In this document: one piece after another, positions 52,190 through 59,196 of the stretch
How positions within the stretch are numbered: the stretch's first letter is position 1
Layout: each line of letters begins with the position of its first letter
NCBI GenBank assembly: GCA_965658765.1
Contig: CBFHTO010000003.1
Span: 23,914 to 87,913, forward strand
From: Glaciecola sp965658765
GTDB taxonomy: Bacteria; Pseudomonadota; Gammaproteobacteria; Enterobacterales; Alteromonadaceae
Direction of reading: 5' to 3'
Length of the DNA stretch: 64,000 bases
Translations under genes and position numbers: made by a program
The notes under the pieces: model-generated
The model's input: the letters and a program-made list of their open reading frames with translations, nothing else
The model's database searches: none
What the model was told of the DNA's origin: nothing

Positions 52190-52897
52190 ATGCGTTCAAC
52201 TTTACTCACGATGGTATCGGCAAAATGCACCATTGTCTTTACGTGTTTTTTAATAAGTTTTTCTGCACTTTGCCAGAGTGACACTCACGATGAGCTAGAA
52301 CAGATGATACACGACTACCTTATGAACGAGATAAACCCATTACCAGACAACGAGGTGCGAATAAAAGTACGGGATATAGACGAGCGGATTGATATACCAG
52401 AATGCGGTGGCCCCTTTAGCTTTAGCAACAACGGCTTGGCACAAAATCAATCGAACGTATCTGTAAAAGTAAGGTGTGACAATACAAACTGGTATGTTTT
52501 TGCGCATGCCAACGTCATGGTGATTCAAGAGGTTGTGGTTAGCAAAGAAAACTTAAGCCCAGGCACCCTGCTCAGTAAACGAAATCTAGAAATTATTGAA
52601 ATTGATAAAAACCGATTACGCGGAAGCACTTTTTCTTTTATTGAAGATATTAGTGGTTCAAGATTGAAGAGGAGGATCAGAGCTGGCAGCATAATTGATG
52701 GCCGAATGCTATGTTTTGTATGTAAAGGAGACCGTGTAACGATTGCTGCTGTCAGTAGAGGCTTATCTCTGAAAGTCTATGGCGTAGCGGAGGAAGATGG
52801 AATATTAGGAGATACCATTCAAGTTCGTAACCTTTCGTCAGATAAACTAGTATACGGAAAAGTTGCGAGTACCAATGAAGTACATATAAATATATAG
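52190..52897 (+). CDS. flgA: P-ring assembly chaperone FlgA
   Basis: 235 residues. A signal peptide ends near SALCQS; the C-terminal SAF/ChapFlgA domain is clear (VVSKENLSPGTLLSKRNLEI...LKRRIRAGSIIDGRML...VTIAAVSRGLSLKVYGVAEEDGILGDTIQVRNLSSDKLVYGKV). A periplasmic chaperone for FlgI. First of the rightward flgA-flgM-flgN set, but separated from flgM by 359 bases with its own promoters. Confidence 0.95.
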   Translation: MRSTLLTMVSAKCTIVFTCFLISFSALCQSDTHDELEQMIHDYLMNEINPLPDNEVRIKVRDIDERIDIPECGGPFSFSNNGLAQNQSNVSVKVRCDNTNWYVFAHANVMVIQEVVVSKENLSPGTLLSKRNLEIIEIDKNRLRGSTFSFIEDISGSRLKRRIRAGSIIDGRMLCFVCKGDRVTIAAVSRGLSLKVYGVAEEDGILGDTIQVRNLSSDKLVYGKVASTNEVHINI

Positions 52898-52931
52898 AAT
52901 TGCGACTACAGCTTGTCCTCTTAGAAATATA

Positions 52932-52966
52932 TGGTACGCAGATTGCAAAATGGTACGCAGATTGCA
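52932..52966 (+). promoter_or_regulatory. Tandemly duplicated sigma-54 promoter upstream of flgMN
   Basis: TGGTACGCAGATTGCA occurs twice (52932-52947 and 52951-52966) as part of a 19-base direct repeat. Each copy has GG-N10-GC and differs from TGGCACG-N4-TTGCA at only one base. Starts near 52958 and 52977 would give flgM leaders of about 280-300 bases. Confidence 0.8.
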
Positions 52967-53195
52967 GACACTCAATAGAAGCAGGAATGAGAAAGTACGT
53001 ATTTCGATTAGCGAGTAAAGATTTAATGAATAAAGGTCGTAACGCTCATTAATTTCTAATTCGTTCAAATGAAAACTCAAATAAAATGAAACATAAATAC
53101 TATATTTATCAGTATTTTATATAGTTATCTTTCATTTAAAGGCTAAGTTAGTAGATATATGGATGAAATAGTGACATTTTTTTGTCATTATTATC

Positions 53196-53222
53196 TAAAG
53201 ATTCGAAACGCTAGGTCGATAT
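53196..53222 (+). promoter_or_regulatory. Sigma-28 promoter of flgM
   Basis: TAAA (53196-53199), 15 bases, GTCGATAT (53215-53222): six of eight matches to GCCGATAA and ideal spacing. Start near 53229, 28 bases before the ATG. It fits FliA autoregulation through its anti-sigma factor. Confidence 0.75.
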
Positions 53223-53256
53223 CCTTAGTTAGAGGTAATATTGGTGGTAGGAAATT

Positions 53257-53592
53257 ATGTCAATTAACAACGTTAATAATGCTAATAAACCACAAATTGA
53301 TGCGGCCAAGCTTGCGCAGCAGCAAGTCCCAAATCAAAGCAGTGGAACAACAAGCAACCAACAAAGTGCTAGCCTAAGCAGCGCGTCTGCAAAACAAGAC
53401 TCGGTGTCTTTAACGCAATCTGCGCAGCAGTTGGCTAATGTTCAGAAGAAAGGGTCTGAAGCGCCAGTTAATCAGGAAAAAGTCGATCGTTTAAAGAAAG
53501 CAATCGAGAGCGGTGATTATCGCGTTAACCCTGAAGTTCTTGCGAAGAAAATTGCTGTAATGGAGTCTCAAATCCTAGGAATTAAGGCGTAA
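53257..53592 (+). CDS. flgM: Anti-sigma-28 factor FlgM
   Basis: 111 residues, intrinsically disordered N-terminal half rich in Ser, Gln and Asn, then the sigma-binding C-terminal region (DSVSLTQSAQQLANVQKKG...VDRLKKAIESGDYRVNPEVLAKKIAVMESQILG). It holds FliA until exported through the finished hook. SD TAGGA is seven bases before ATG. It lies 5 bases before flgN. Confidence 0.96.
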   Translation: MSINNVNNANKPQIDAAKLAQQQVPNQSSGTTSNQQSASLSSASAKQDSVSLTQSAQQLANVQKKGSEAPVNQEKVDRLKKAIESGDYRVNPEVLAKKIAVMESQILGIKA

Positions 53593-53597
53593 ACATT

Positions 53598-54029
53598 ATG
53601 AAAACAAGTCTTGAGAATGCGATATCGACACAGTTGCAACACCTTCAAGACCTAAAGTCCATGCTTGAACAGGAATTGCATTTAATCAGCTCAAGAGAGC
53701 CAGAAACACTCATGCAACTTCTGCAAGACAAGCAAGCTTTGCTAGACAAAATAGAGTCTCAGGATTCCGCTGTTGAGACTCTTTATGCTCGTGCACAAGC
53801 AAAAGGTCCGATACCAGAGGCTTGCGAAGAGCTATTACAAGCATGTAAGCAAGTATTGTTTGAATGCAAGTATTTGACTCAAATAAACGCGAAATCGGTG
53901 GAACAGGGCCAATTGCGATTAGTTCATTTACGCAATTTGATGATGGAACTAAGAGCAAAAGAATCGATGACTTACGATCGTTCCGGCCGCACCAAAGGCG
54001 ATAATTCATCCAAAGGGTTTAGTGCTTAA
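53598..54029 (+). CDS. flgN: Export chaperone FlgN
   Basis: 143 residues, all helical coiled coil (LQHLQDLKSMLEQELHLISSREPETLMQLLQDKQALLDKIESQD). It chaperones FlgK and FlgL. Position after flgM and the LISSREPETL...KQALLDKI pattern support the call. Confidence 0.93.
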   Translation: MKTSLENAISTQLQHLQDLKSMLEQELHLISSREPETLMQLLQDKQALLDKIESQDSAVETLYARAQAKGPIPEACEELLQACKQVLFECKYLTQINAKSVEQGQLRLVHLRNLMMELRAKESMTYDRSGRTKGDNSSKGFSA

Positions 54030-54288
54030 AATTTTTGTCACTCAAATACGAATCGCGCGCAAGATCTTCTCTACAAAACACGTCATTTAATTACTCGTTA
54101 GTTATGCCGAGCATAAAGTACGATTACAACAACACATATTGCACTATCTAACACTTTACTCTAATCGGCGCCAGTAAGCGTATAATCCGATATATACAAA
54201 AAGACATTCAAAAAATATCTGCGACTAAATCATCAAAAACTGCACACAAAATCTCCTTTGCAAATATGGACATAATGGGGGATCTTTT

Positions 54289-54360
54289 GTCTGCTTGGTT
54301 TTCTGCTTGTTTGTCTGCTTGGTTGTCTGCTTGGTTGTCTGCTTAGTTGCCTGCTTGAAG
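54289..54360 (+). repeat. 12-bp tandem repeat between flgN and flgP
   Basis: Six adjacent 12-base units based on GTCTGCTTGGTT (54289, 54301, 54313, 54325, 54337, 54349), the third and fourth identical to the first. The 410-base spacer around it (54030-54439) has no other gene. A 23-codon frame (54275-54346) reads through as SAWL repeats. Confidence 0.88.
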
Positions 54361-54407
54361 CTTAGCGTCTTTCAGCTAATAAAATCTATGCAGTAAAACT
54401 AGATTCC

Positions 54408-54437
54408 AAAAAAGGGCCTGTTGTTTCAAAAGGCCCT
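54408..54437 (-). terminator. Intrinsic terminator after flgP
   Basis: AGGGCCT (54413-54419) pairs perfectly with AGGCCCT (54431-54437). Six T follow on the minus strand. It sits three bases past the flgP stop. Confidence 0.85.
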
Positions 54438-54439
54438 AA

Positions 54440-54916
54440 TTAGTAGTAGTTTACTTTGCGGATCTTACGTGGCTTGGCTATCGATAGATATATATCATGC
54501 ACTTGTGCCATATCAAGCTCTAGCTCAGTTGCATAGGTGTCGTCACCTACAGGATAGGTTTTTACTACGCGAGCACCTCGAATGACACCTTCAACAGACG
54601 ACTTAAGCTGATTGTTAGTAAGTATAAGGTTCGCGAGTTCCTGCTGACCGTCAACTTTTTGGCCATAAACCTGCTCTGCCAACTCACGATATGCATCCAG
54701 TTTAGAGGCTTTTATAGCCATAAGTCGCTTAGAAGAGACATCGGCCGCAGTTTGTGGGCTGATTGGTGCATACCCAACAGCGGACAAGACTGGATAATTT
54801 TCTGGTTCAATGGTTTCCCACTCAACATGCTTGGTAAAAAGGCTATTGCAACCGCCTAAGCCAAAACCAACTGCCAGTAAGGTGATTTTTGATAGTTTGA
54901 CTAAAGTGCGTTTCAT
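54440..54916 (-). CDS. flgP: Flagellar outer-membrane lipoprotein FlgP (LPP20 family)
   Basis: 158 residues. Lipoprotein signal with lipobox LGGC (Cys23) and an LPP20-like domain (AIKASKLDAYRELAEQVYGQKVDG...SVEGVIRGARVVKTYPVGDDTYATELELD). In Vibrio and Campylobacter, FlgP forms an outer-membrane-associated disk around the motor. It is alone here: no flgO or flgQ is adjacent. Divergent from flgT, with its own sigma-54 promoter. Confidence 0.92.
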   Translation of the reverse strand: MKRTLVKLSKITLLAVGFGLGGCNSLFTKHVEWETIEPENYPVLSAVGYAPISPQTAADVSSKRLMAIKASKLDAYRELAEQVYGQKVDGQQELANLILTNNQLKSSVEGVIRGARVVKTYPVGDDTYATELELDMAQVHDIYLSIAKPRKIRKVNYY

Positions 54917-55062
54917 TTATTTTTCCTATAATTTTATCAACTTGCATGTCACTTAATGCTTTAGGCCTATATTTTGCTCGCTTAAGCCCTTTGGTTTATT
55001 GGAGGGTCTAGACAATTCATTTAGAACTGACCTAGGTTTAAACCCCTTTCTTTAAATAAGCT

Positions 55063-55078
55063 AGCAATGCCTGTGCCA
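55063..55078 (-). promoter_or_regulatory. Sigma-54 promoter of flgP
   Basis: Minus-strand TGGCACAGGCATTGCT: perfect TGGCAC and TTGCT with GG-N10-GC. Start near 55052, leader of about 136 bases. Confidence 0.87.
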
Positions 55079-55146
55079 CTTACTAGCTTGATATGACTTT
55101 CCTTTAAATTTTCACCTATTCGATTGGCTTTTTTAACATTGATTGC

Positions 55147-55162
55147 TGGCACACTTTTCGCA
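55147..55162 (+). promoter_or_regulatory. Sigma-54 promoter of flgT
   Basis: TGGCACACTTTTCGCA: perfect -24 TGGCAC, GG-N10-GC, -12 TCGCA. Start near 55173, leader of about 115-140 bases. Confidence 0.8.
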
Positions 55163-55313
55163 TTGTTATTTGTATTAATTTTTTGCATTAATAAAAAAAA
55201 GAGAAATAGCCTTATTTTTCGAATTAGATTTCGTTTTAGTGAGTTAACTCCCTCAGTTTAAGAAATGCAAAACCATGCAAAATTGAATGAATACAGGAAT
55301 CGGTGCAAGTTTT

Positions 55314-56474
55314 ATGAGAATGCATATTTTATTCGCAACGCTAAGTTTGAGTTTGTCGACTTTATTGGTGAGTTTCCCAAGCTACTCAGCTTGGTTTTCA
55401 TCAACGGGTCAAGCCGTTATTATCAATGGAAATAAAGAAGCAGCTCGTAAGCAAGCGACGGAAGAAGCCATTAAACAGGCACTCCTATTTGCAGGTGCAT
55501 CAGTACGAAGCGTACAACAGATGACAAACGGACTGCTGATGGACGACCACCTAGAAATTCGCTCAAGTGGAGAAGTCAACTCCATAGAACTATTAGACGA
55601 AGTTTACGAGGGTGATGTTGTAACAGTGTCTATCCGTGCAGACATATTTGCCCAGGAGGCTCAGTGCAGTGCAGCAGATTATACTAAACAAATGGCAAGT
55701 ACTTATTTCCCTATACGTTTCGAAGCCCAAGCTAACGATGGACAAATACAAAACCTAGGTGAAGCCACCGCTTTGGAATTTAGAAAAATGTTGCAAGAGC
55801 TTACAACAAGTATGCGCGTTTCTCATATAGAGCCTTATGTCTTCGATTGGCACTATTCTGATTATCAAAGAGAAGCCAATGCACTGGCAACAAAAACCAA
55901 TACTCAATTTGTCATTAGCATTGTGTTAGACGATATTTCCGTAGAGCGTTTTATGCCAAACGGATTCAACCCGTTTAAATCTGAGCAAAGCATCCGTAGT
56001 TTTGACTTTTCATTATCATTACTTGATGGTGCAAGCGGCGATGAATTATATAGTAAACAGTATCAAAGCCTTGCTGAATGGGGTTTTGACTATAATGAGA
56101 GTGTAGACGTTGCTTCCGAGCGTTTTTGGAGAAGCCAGTACGGTTTGAATATTGAAAAAATGCTGCAAAAGAGCATCACTGATCTCGAAGAATTTATTAT
56201 ATGTCAACCAACTATGGGAAGAGTTCTTGCGGTCGCTAATAACCAATTACAAATTAACCTTGGAAAACTACATAAAGTAAAAGCGGGCGATTTATTGACT
56301 CTGTTTACCGTGCAAAACATCCAAGATACGTTTGGTCAGGAATTTCAGCAGTTTAAAATCCATCCTACTAGTCTGATTGTTCAACAAGTGTATAACGATA
56401 CGGCGACGGTCACGTCTGAGGACGGAACCCTTTTAGGCGATGTTCAAGCGAATGACTTTGTCGCCCGACGCTAA
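55314..56474 (+). CDS. flgT: Flagellar H-ring protein FlgT
   Basis: 386 residues from ATG 55314, which gives a normal signal peptide (MRMHILFATLSLSLSTLLVS..., cut near SYSA-WF); an ATG nine codons earlier (55287) is also open, and neither has a clear ribosome site. The N-terminal domain has GQAVIINGNKEAARKQATEEAIKQALLFAGASVRS, typical of FlgT; the middle and C-terminal domains follow. FlgT forms the H-ring of sodium-driven polar motors and is needed for the T-ring and stators. Its stop codon starts an 11-bp tandem repeat. Confidence 0.93.
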   Translation: MRMHILFATLSLSLSTLLVSFPSYSAWFSSTGQAVIINGNKEAARKQATEEAIKQALLFAGASVRSVQQMTNGLLMDDHLEIRSSGEVNSIELLDEVYEGDVVTVSIRADIFAQEAQCSAADYTKQMASTYFPIRFEAQANDGQIQNLGEATALEFRKMLQELTTSMRVSHIEPYVFDWHYSDYQREANALATKTNTQFVISIVLDDISVERFMPNGFNPFKSEQSIRSFDFSLSLLDGASGDELYSKQYQSLAEWGFDYNESVDVASERFWRSQYGLNIEKMLQKSITDLEEFIICQPTMGRVLAVANNQLQINLGKLHKVKAGDLLTLFTVQNIQDTFGQEFQQFKIHPTSLIVQQVYNDTATVTSEDGTLLGDVQANDFVARR

Positions 56475-56534
56475 AATCACGCTAAAATCACGTTAAAATC
56501 ACTCTAAAATCACGCTAAAATCACGCTAAAATAA
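56469..56534 (+). repeat. 11-bp tandem repeat at the end of flgT
   Basis: Six units of CGCTAAAATCA or close variants, starting at 56469, 56480, 56491, 56502, 56513 and 56524. The first includes the last sense codon and stop of flgT. The repeat runs straight into the terminator. Confidence 0.9.
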
Positions 56535-56565
56535 AAATGGCGACAATTGTTATTGTCGCCATTTT
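56534..56565. terminator. Bidirectional terminator after flgT
   Basis: AAAATGGCGACAAT (56534-56547) and ATTGTCGCCATTTT (56552-56565): 14-bp perfect stem, 4-base loop, T-rich on both sides. It can end flgT (plus) and the DUF4397 gene (minus, stop at 56689). Confidence 0.93.
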
Positions 56566-56688
56566 GTTCTGCTTTGATGTTTAGGGTGGAGATATCAAAC
56601 AATGGCATCCTCTACATCAGTTGTTTTTACAATCTTGTTTTCGCTCTTGTTACCGTATCGCTATATCGATACAAGTAAAATACCTGCG

Positions 56689-58083
56689 TTAGTTAACAAA
56701 ATCGTCCGCTAAAATTAATTGTGGAAGATCACCAACATTGTCACCGTCTACAGCAAGCGCGGTATAGATATTACCGCCGACTAAGGATAACGAACCGGTT
56801 TCAATTGCCGCTGTCTTGGTCCCAGTAGGTGTAACTGTTACAAAATAATCGCCCGGTGTGAGCGCCACGTACCCTGTTTCAGAAACTGGGCCTTCACTAT
56901 ATTCAACGTTTGAGAAAGCAGGAGCTACATTGCTAATGTCTCCGTCGGCTGTCACGTAAATATCTACGCCACCAGTGGCTTGAGACGCATGAAATATACG
57001 AACCTGCGCAGCAGTTGCGATTGGACGAGCAGTATCTACAATAAGGTCTAAGTCTATGTTCGCTAGGTTATTATTGGCAAGCGCAGTATATCTCACGCCT
57101 TGCATCAAACTTATCGCCGCATCATCAATAGGTACAACAGAGTTGTCAGCATCAGCTGCCACATCAATCAGATAATCGCCCGCGGCTACTTGAATGTATG
57201 GGGTCACTCCAGTAAATGGTGCACCGTCGAACAGAACTGGATCGTTATCTCCATCAACATCCGCAATAACATCGACTGCTGGAGCATCTGCTACACCATG
57301 GATAGCTCGGATTTCTGCTGGTGTATTGGCGTCAATGAGTACACTTGATGCGTTGCCATCGGCAACGAGCAAAGAAACTGGGCTTGGGCCTGCTCCTACG
57401 TTTTGAGTAGCGGAAATAAGTAAATCTGCACCTTCAGGCAAAGCTACCGCCCCACTATCAAAAACCACAGTCTTTGTACCTGCAGGGGTAATTCGAATTT
57501 GATACTCCCCTGCTGGAACTTCGACTTGCCCAGTGAAACCTTTGAACGAAAGGGTTGCTAGTGCCTGTTCAACGTTAATATCGCTTCCTACCGCAGTGAC
57601 ATAAACATCAACCTCGGGAGCATTGGGTGCAGCGTGTACTACTTGTGCTCTGGCGTTTCCGTCACCCACCGGCGTTTTAGTATTCGCAACCAATAAAGCC
57701 TCTATGTTAGAAGTTTGACCAACCGCAAATACATTGTAAACGGTATCGTTATTGATATCGGCACTTATGCTTAAGACTTCTGCATTGCTACCGTCAGGTA
57801 AATCAGCTTGAACCCCAATGGTATAACTACCTTCTTGCAAATTGAAAAAACCAGACGCGGTCTGGTAGTCAATATCTTCTAAACCAATCAGAGCATTTCC
57901 GCCTGAAACAATGTCAACGCTTGGCGCATCAGGAGATGCATGGACCACACGCAAGTCAACAAACATCGGAGGTGTTAAATTATCTCCTGATATGTCAACC
58001 GGCGGAGCATCGTTATCATCATTACAACCGGTGAGTAATAAAGAGGAGCAAGCTAGAGTTATTGCAACTTGTTTAATATTCAT
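56689..58083 (-). CDS. DUF4397 repeat lipoprotein
   Basis: 464 residues. Lipoprotein signal with LLLTGC (Cys20), then four repeats of a roughly 100-residue domain with the pattern (R)VxHASPDAPxVD(V/I)...: near 45 (LRVVHASPDAPSVDIV), 143 (AQVVHAAPNAPEVDVY), 257 (IRAIHGVADAPAVDVI) and 360 (VRIFHASQATGGVDIY). DUF4397 proteins are secreted or surface anchored with no known catalytic role; a surface or adhesive function is inference. It is not obviously flagellar. Confidence 0.85.
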   Translation of the reverse strand: MNIKQVAITLACSSLLLTGCNDDNDAPPVDISGDNLTPPMFVDLRVVHASPDAPSVDIVSGGNALIGLEDIDYQTASGFFNLQEGSYTIGVQADLPDGSNAEVLSISADINNDTVYNVFAVGQTSNIEALLVANTKTPVGDGNARAQVVHAAPNAPEVDVYVTAVGSDINVEQALATLSFKGFTGQVEVPAGEYQIRITPAGTKTVVFDSGAVALPEGADLLISATQNVGAGPSPVSLLVADGNASSVLIDANTPAEIRAIHGVADAPAVDVIADVDGDNDPVLFDGAPFTGVTPYIQVAAGDYLIDVAADADNSVVPIDDAAISLMQGVRYTALANNNLANIDLDLIVDTARPIATAAQVRIFHASQATGGVDIYVTADGDISNVAPAFSNVEYSEGPVSETGYVALTPGDYFVTVTPTGTKTAAIETGSLSLVGGNIYTALAVDGDNVGDLPQLILADDFVN

Positions 58084-58268
58084 AGTTTAACCTTAATTTT
58101 GTAGTGTTGGTTAATGTTATAAAGTAACAATGTAGTTACCTGTGAGCCCTTGTGTAGGTTTAATTTTTAAGGTCGATAAACGATTAAATTTTATTAATGA
58201 TTTAAAGTTAAATCCTGTTATTGAGCGCATTCGTAGAAATGTTTTTTTGAACAAAAAGTGCATATAAG

Positions 58269-59105
58269 ATGTTCAATAGACTTACGTCTTTCCGATCGCA
58301 GTTCACTGTCTTAAAAGTGATGAGAGGCTTGGTGCTGTTTCCAGTAGCTATCCTGTCGCTCTTAATTACTGGGTGTGTTGAACCACAAGAGCGGGTTAAC
58401 GAAAATCAAGCAAAAGAGCTACAAATCAAAAAGTATCGATTTGAAATGGCGATGCTTCGCTTCGCTGAGGAAGCATCGAATAAACAAAATCTAGGTGATG
58501 TAGTTAGTATGCTAGAAACTGAGTTTTCAGCTGATAAGGCGAAAGATACTCAAGTACGTCTGCACGATGTAGAGAGTTTAAATGACTCAAGTAAGTCGAA
58601 AAATATGTCGGCCGCGGCCAGTATGAATACTCAAACGCCTAAAGAATTCTTGGACCATCAGATTCAGCCAAGGCTAAATCTTGACTTGGTTCGAGAAAAA
58701 ACCACGGATCTATCTCAAGACACATCAGCGCTTTTTTGTGCCATCGAACTTAGTATTTTCTTCGTGACGGATGAGCAAAATAAGTGCTCTATATTCCCTA
58801 GTAAAATTAGTACCTCTTTATCTGAACATTTACAGCTTATTAGTGACAAATTTAGCCCTCAAATAAAGGTGTATCACCAGGATAATGAAACTAAGCTGCT
58901 TGCTTTTCAGCTTGCATCTAATGAATCTAGAGTCTATGTGATTATAAACTTCTCATACGACATGCACGATGTCCCCTTTCCGTTTGGCTTTATGAATTCT
59001 ACAAAGGTCCATTTGTGGAGGTCAGATAGTTTAAAAACCGACTCTTTTGTCACTAAGGGGACTTTAAGCATCGCGGGACGAGTAGCAATGGTCGTAATAG
59101 TATAG
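58269..59105 (+). CDS. Unknown lipoprotein
   Basis: 278 residues that I do not recognise. The N-terminal signal has the lipobox LITGC (Cys36); the following region is helical and charged, then a hydrophilic domain with a short beta-rich C-terminal half (VYVIINFSYDMHDVPFPFGF). It is divergent from the DUF4397 gene across 185 bases. It may be associated with the outer or inner membrane. No homologous family can be assigned from sequence alone. Confidence 0.75.
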   Translation: MFNRLTSFRSQFTVLKVMRGLVLFPVAILSLLITGCVEPQERVNENQAKELQIKKYRFEMAMLRFAEEASNKQNLGDVVSMLETEFSADKAKDTQVRLHDVESLNDSSKSKNMSAAASMNTQTPKEFLDHQIQPRLNLDLVREKTTDLSQDTSALFCAIELSIFFVTDEQNKCSIFPSKISTSLSEHLQLISDKFSPQIKVYHQDNETKLLAFQLASNESRVYVIINFSYDMHDVPFPFGFMNSTKVHLWRSDSLKTDSFVTKGTLSIAGRVAMVVIV

Positions 59106-59196
59106 ACACTATTATATCGCACACTATTTTAACGTTAGTCTGGATTTAACTTAACGCGTTTTTCTCTTTATATAAAAGTTAATCTTAAAGACAAAG

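Larger units (their letters stand above)
52898..53256. other. Spacer between flgA and flgM
   Basis: 359 bases. It holds two identical sigma-54 promoters in tandem (52932-52966), AT-rich sequence with a weak 7-bp inverted repeat near 53099-53125, and the flgM sigma-28 promoter (53196-53222). No credible gene. Confidence 0.7.
54917..55286. other. Divergent flgP-flgT promoter region
   Basis: 370 bases without a gene, holding two back-to-back sigma-54 sites, 55063-55078 (towards flgP) and 55147-55162 (towards flgT). Their -24 ends lie 68 bases apart, so one enhancer site might serve both. Confidence 0.75.

Noticed and set aside
52987..53055. 21-codon frame downstream of the duplicated promoter (MRKYVFRLASKD...)
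   Set aside because: The AGGA before the ATG is too close to act as a ribosome site, and the frame shows no further support.
54964..54977. GGGC-N6-GAGC pattern before flgP as a sigma-54 site
   Set aside because: GG-N10-GC spacing is present but the flanks are poor, and a perfect site lies upstream at 55063-55078.
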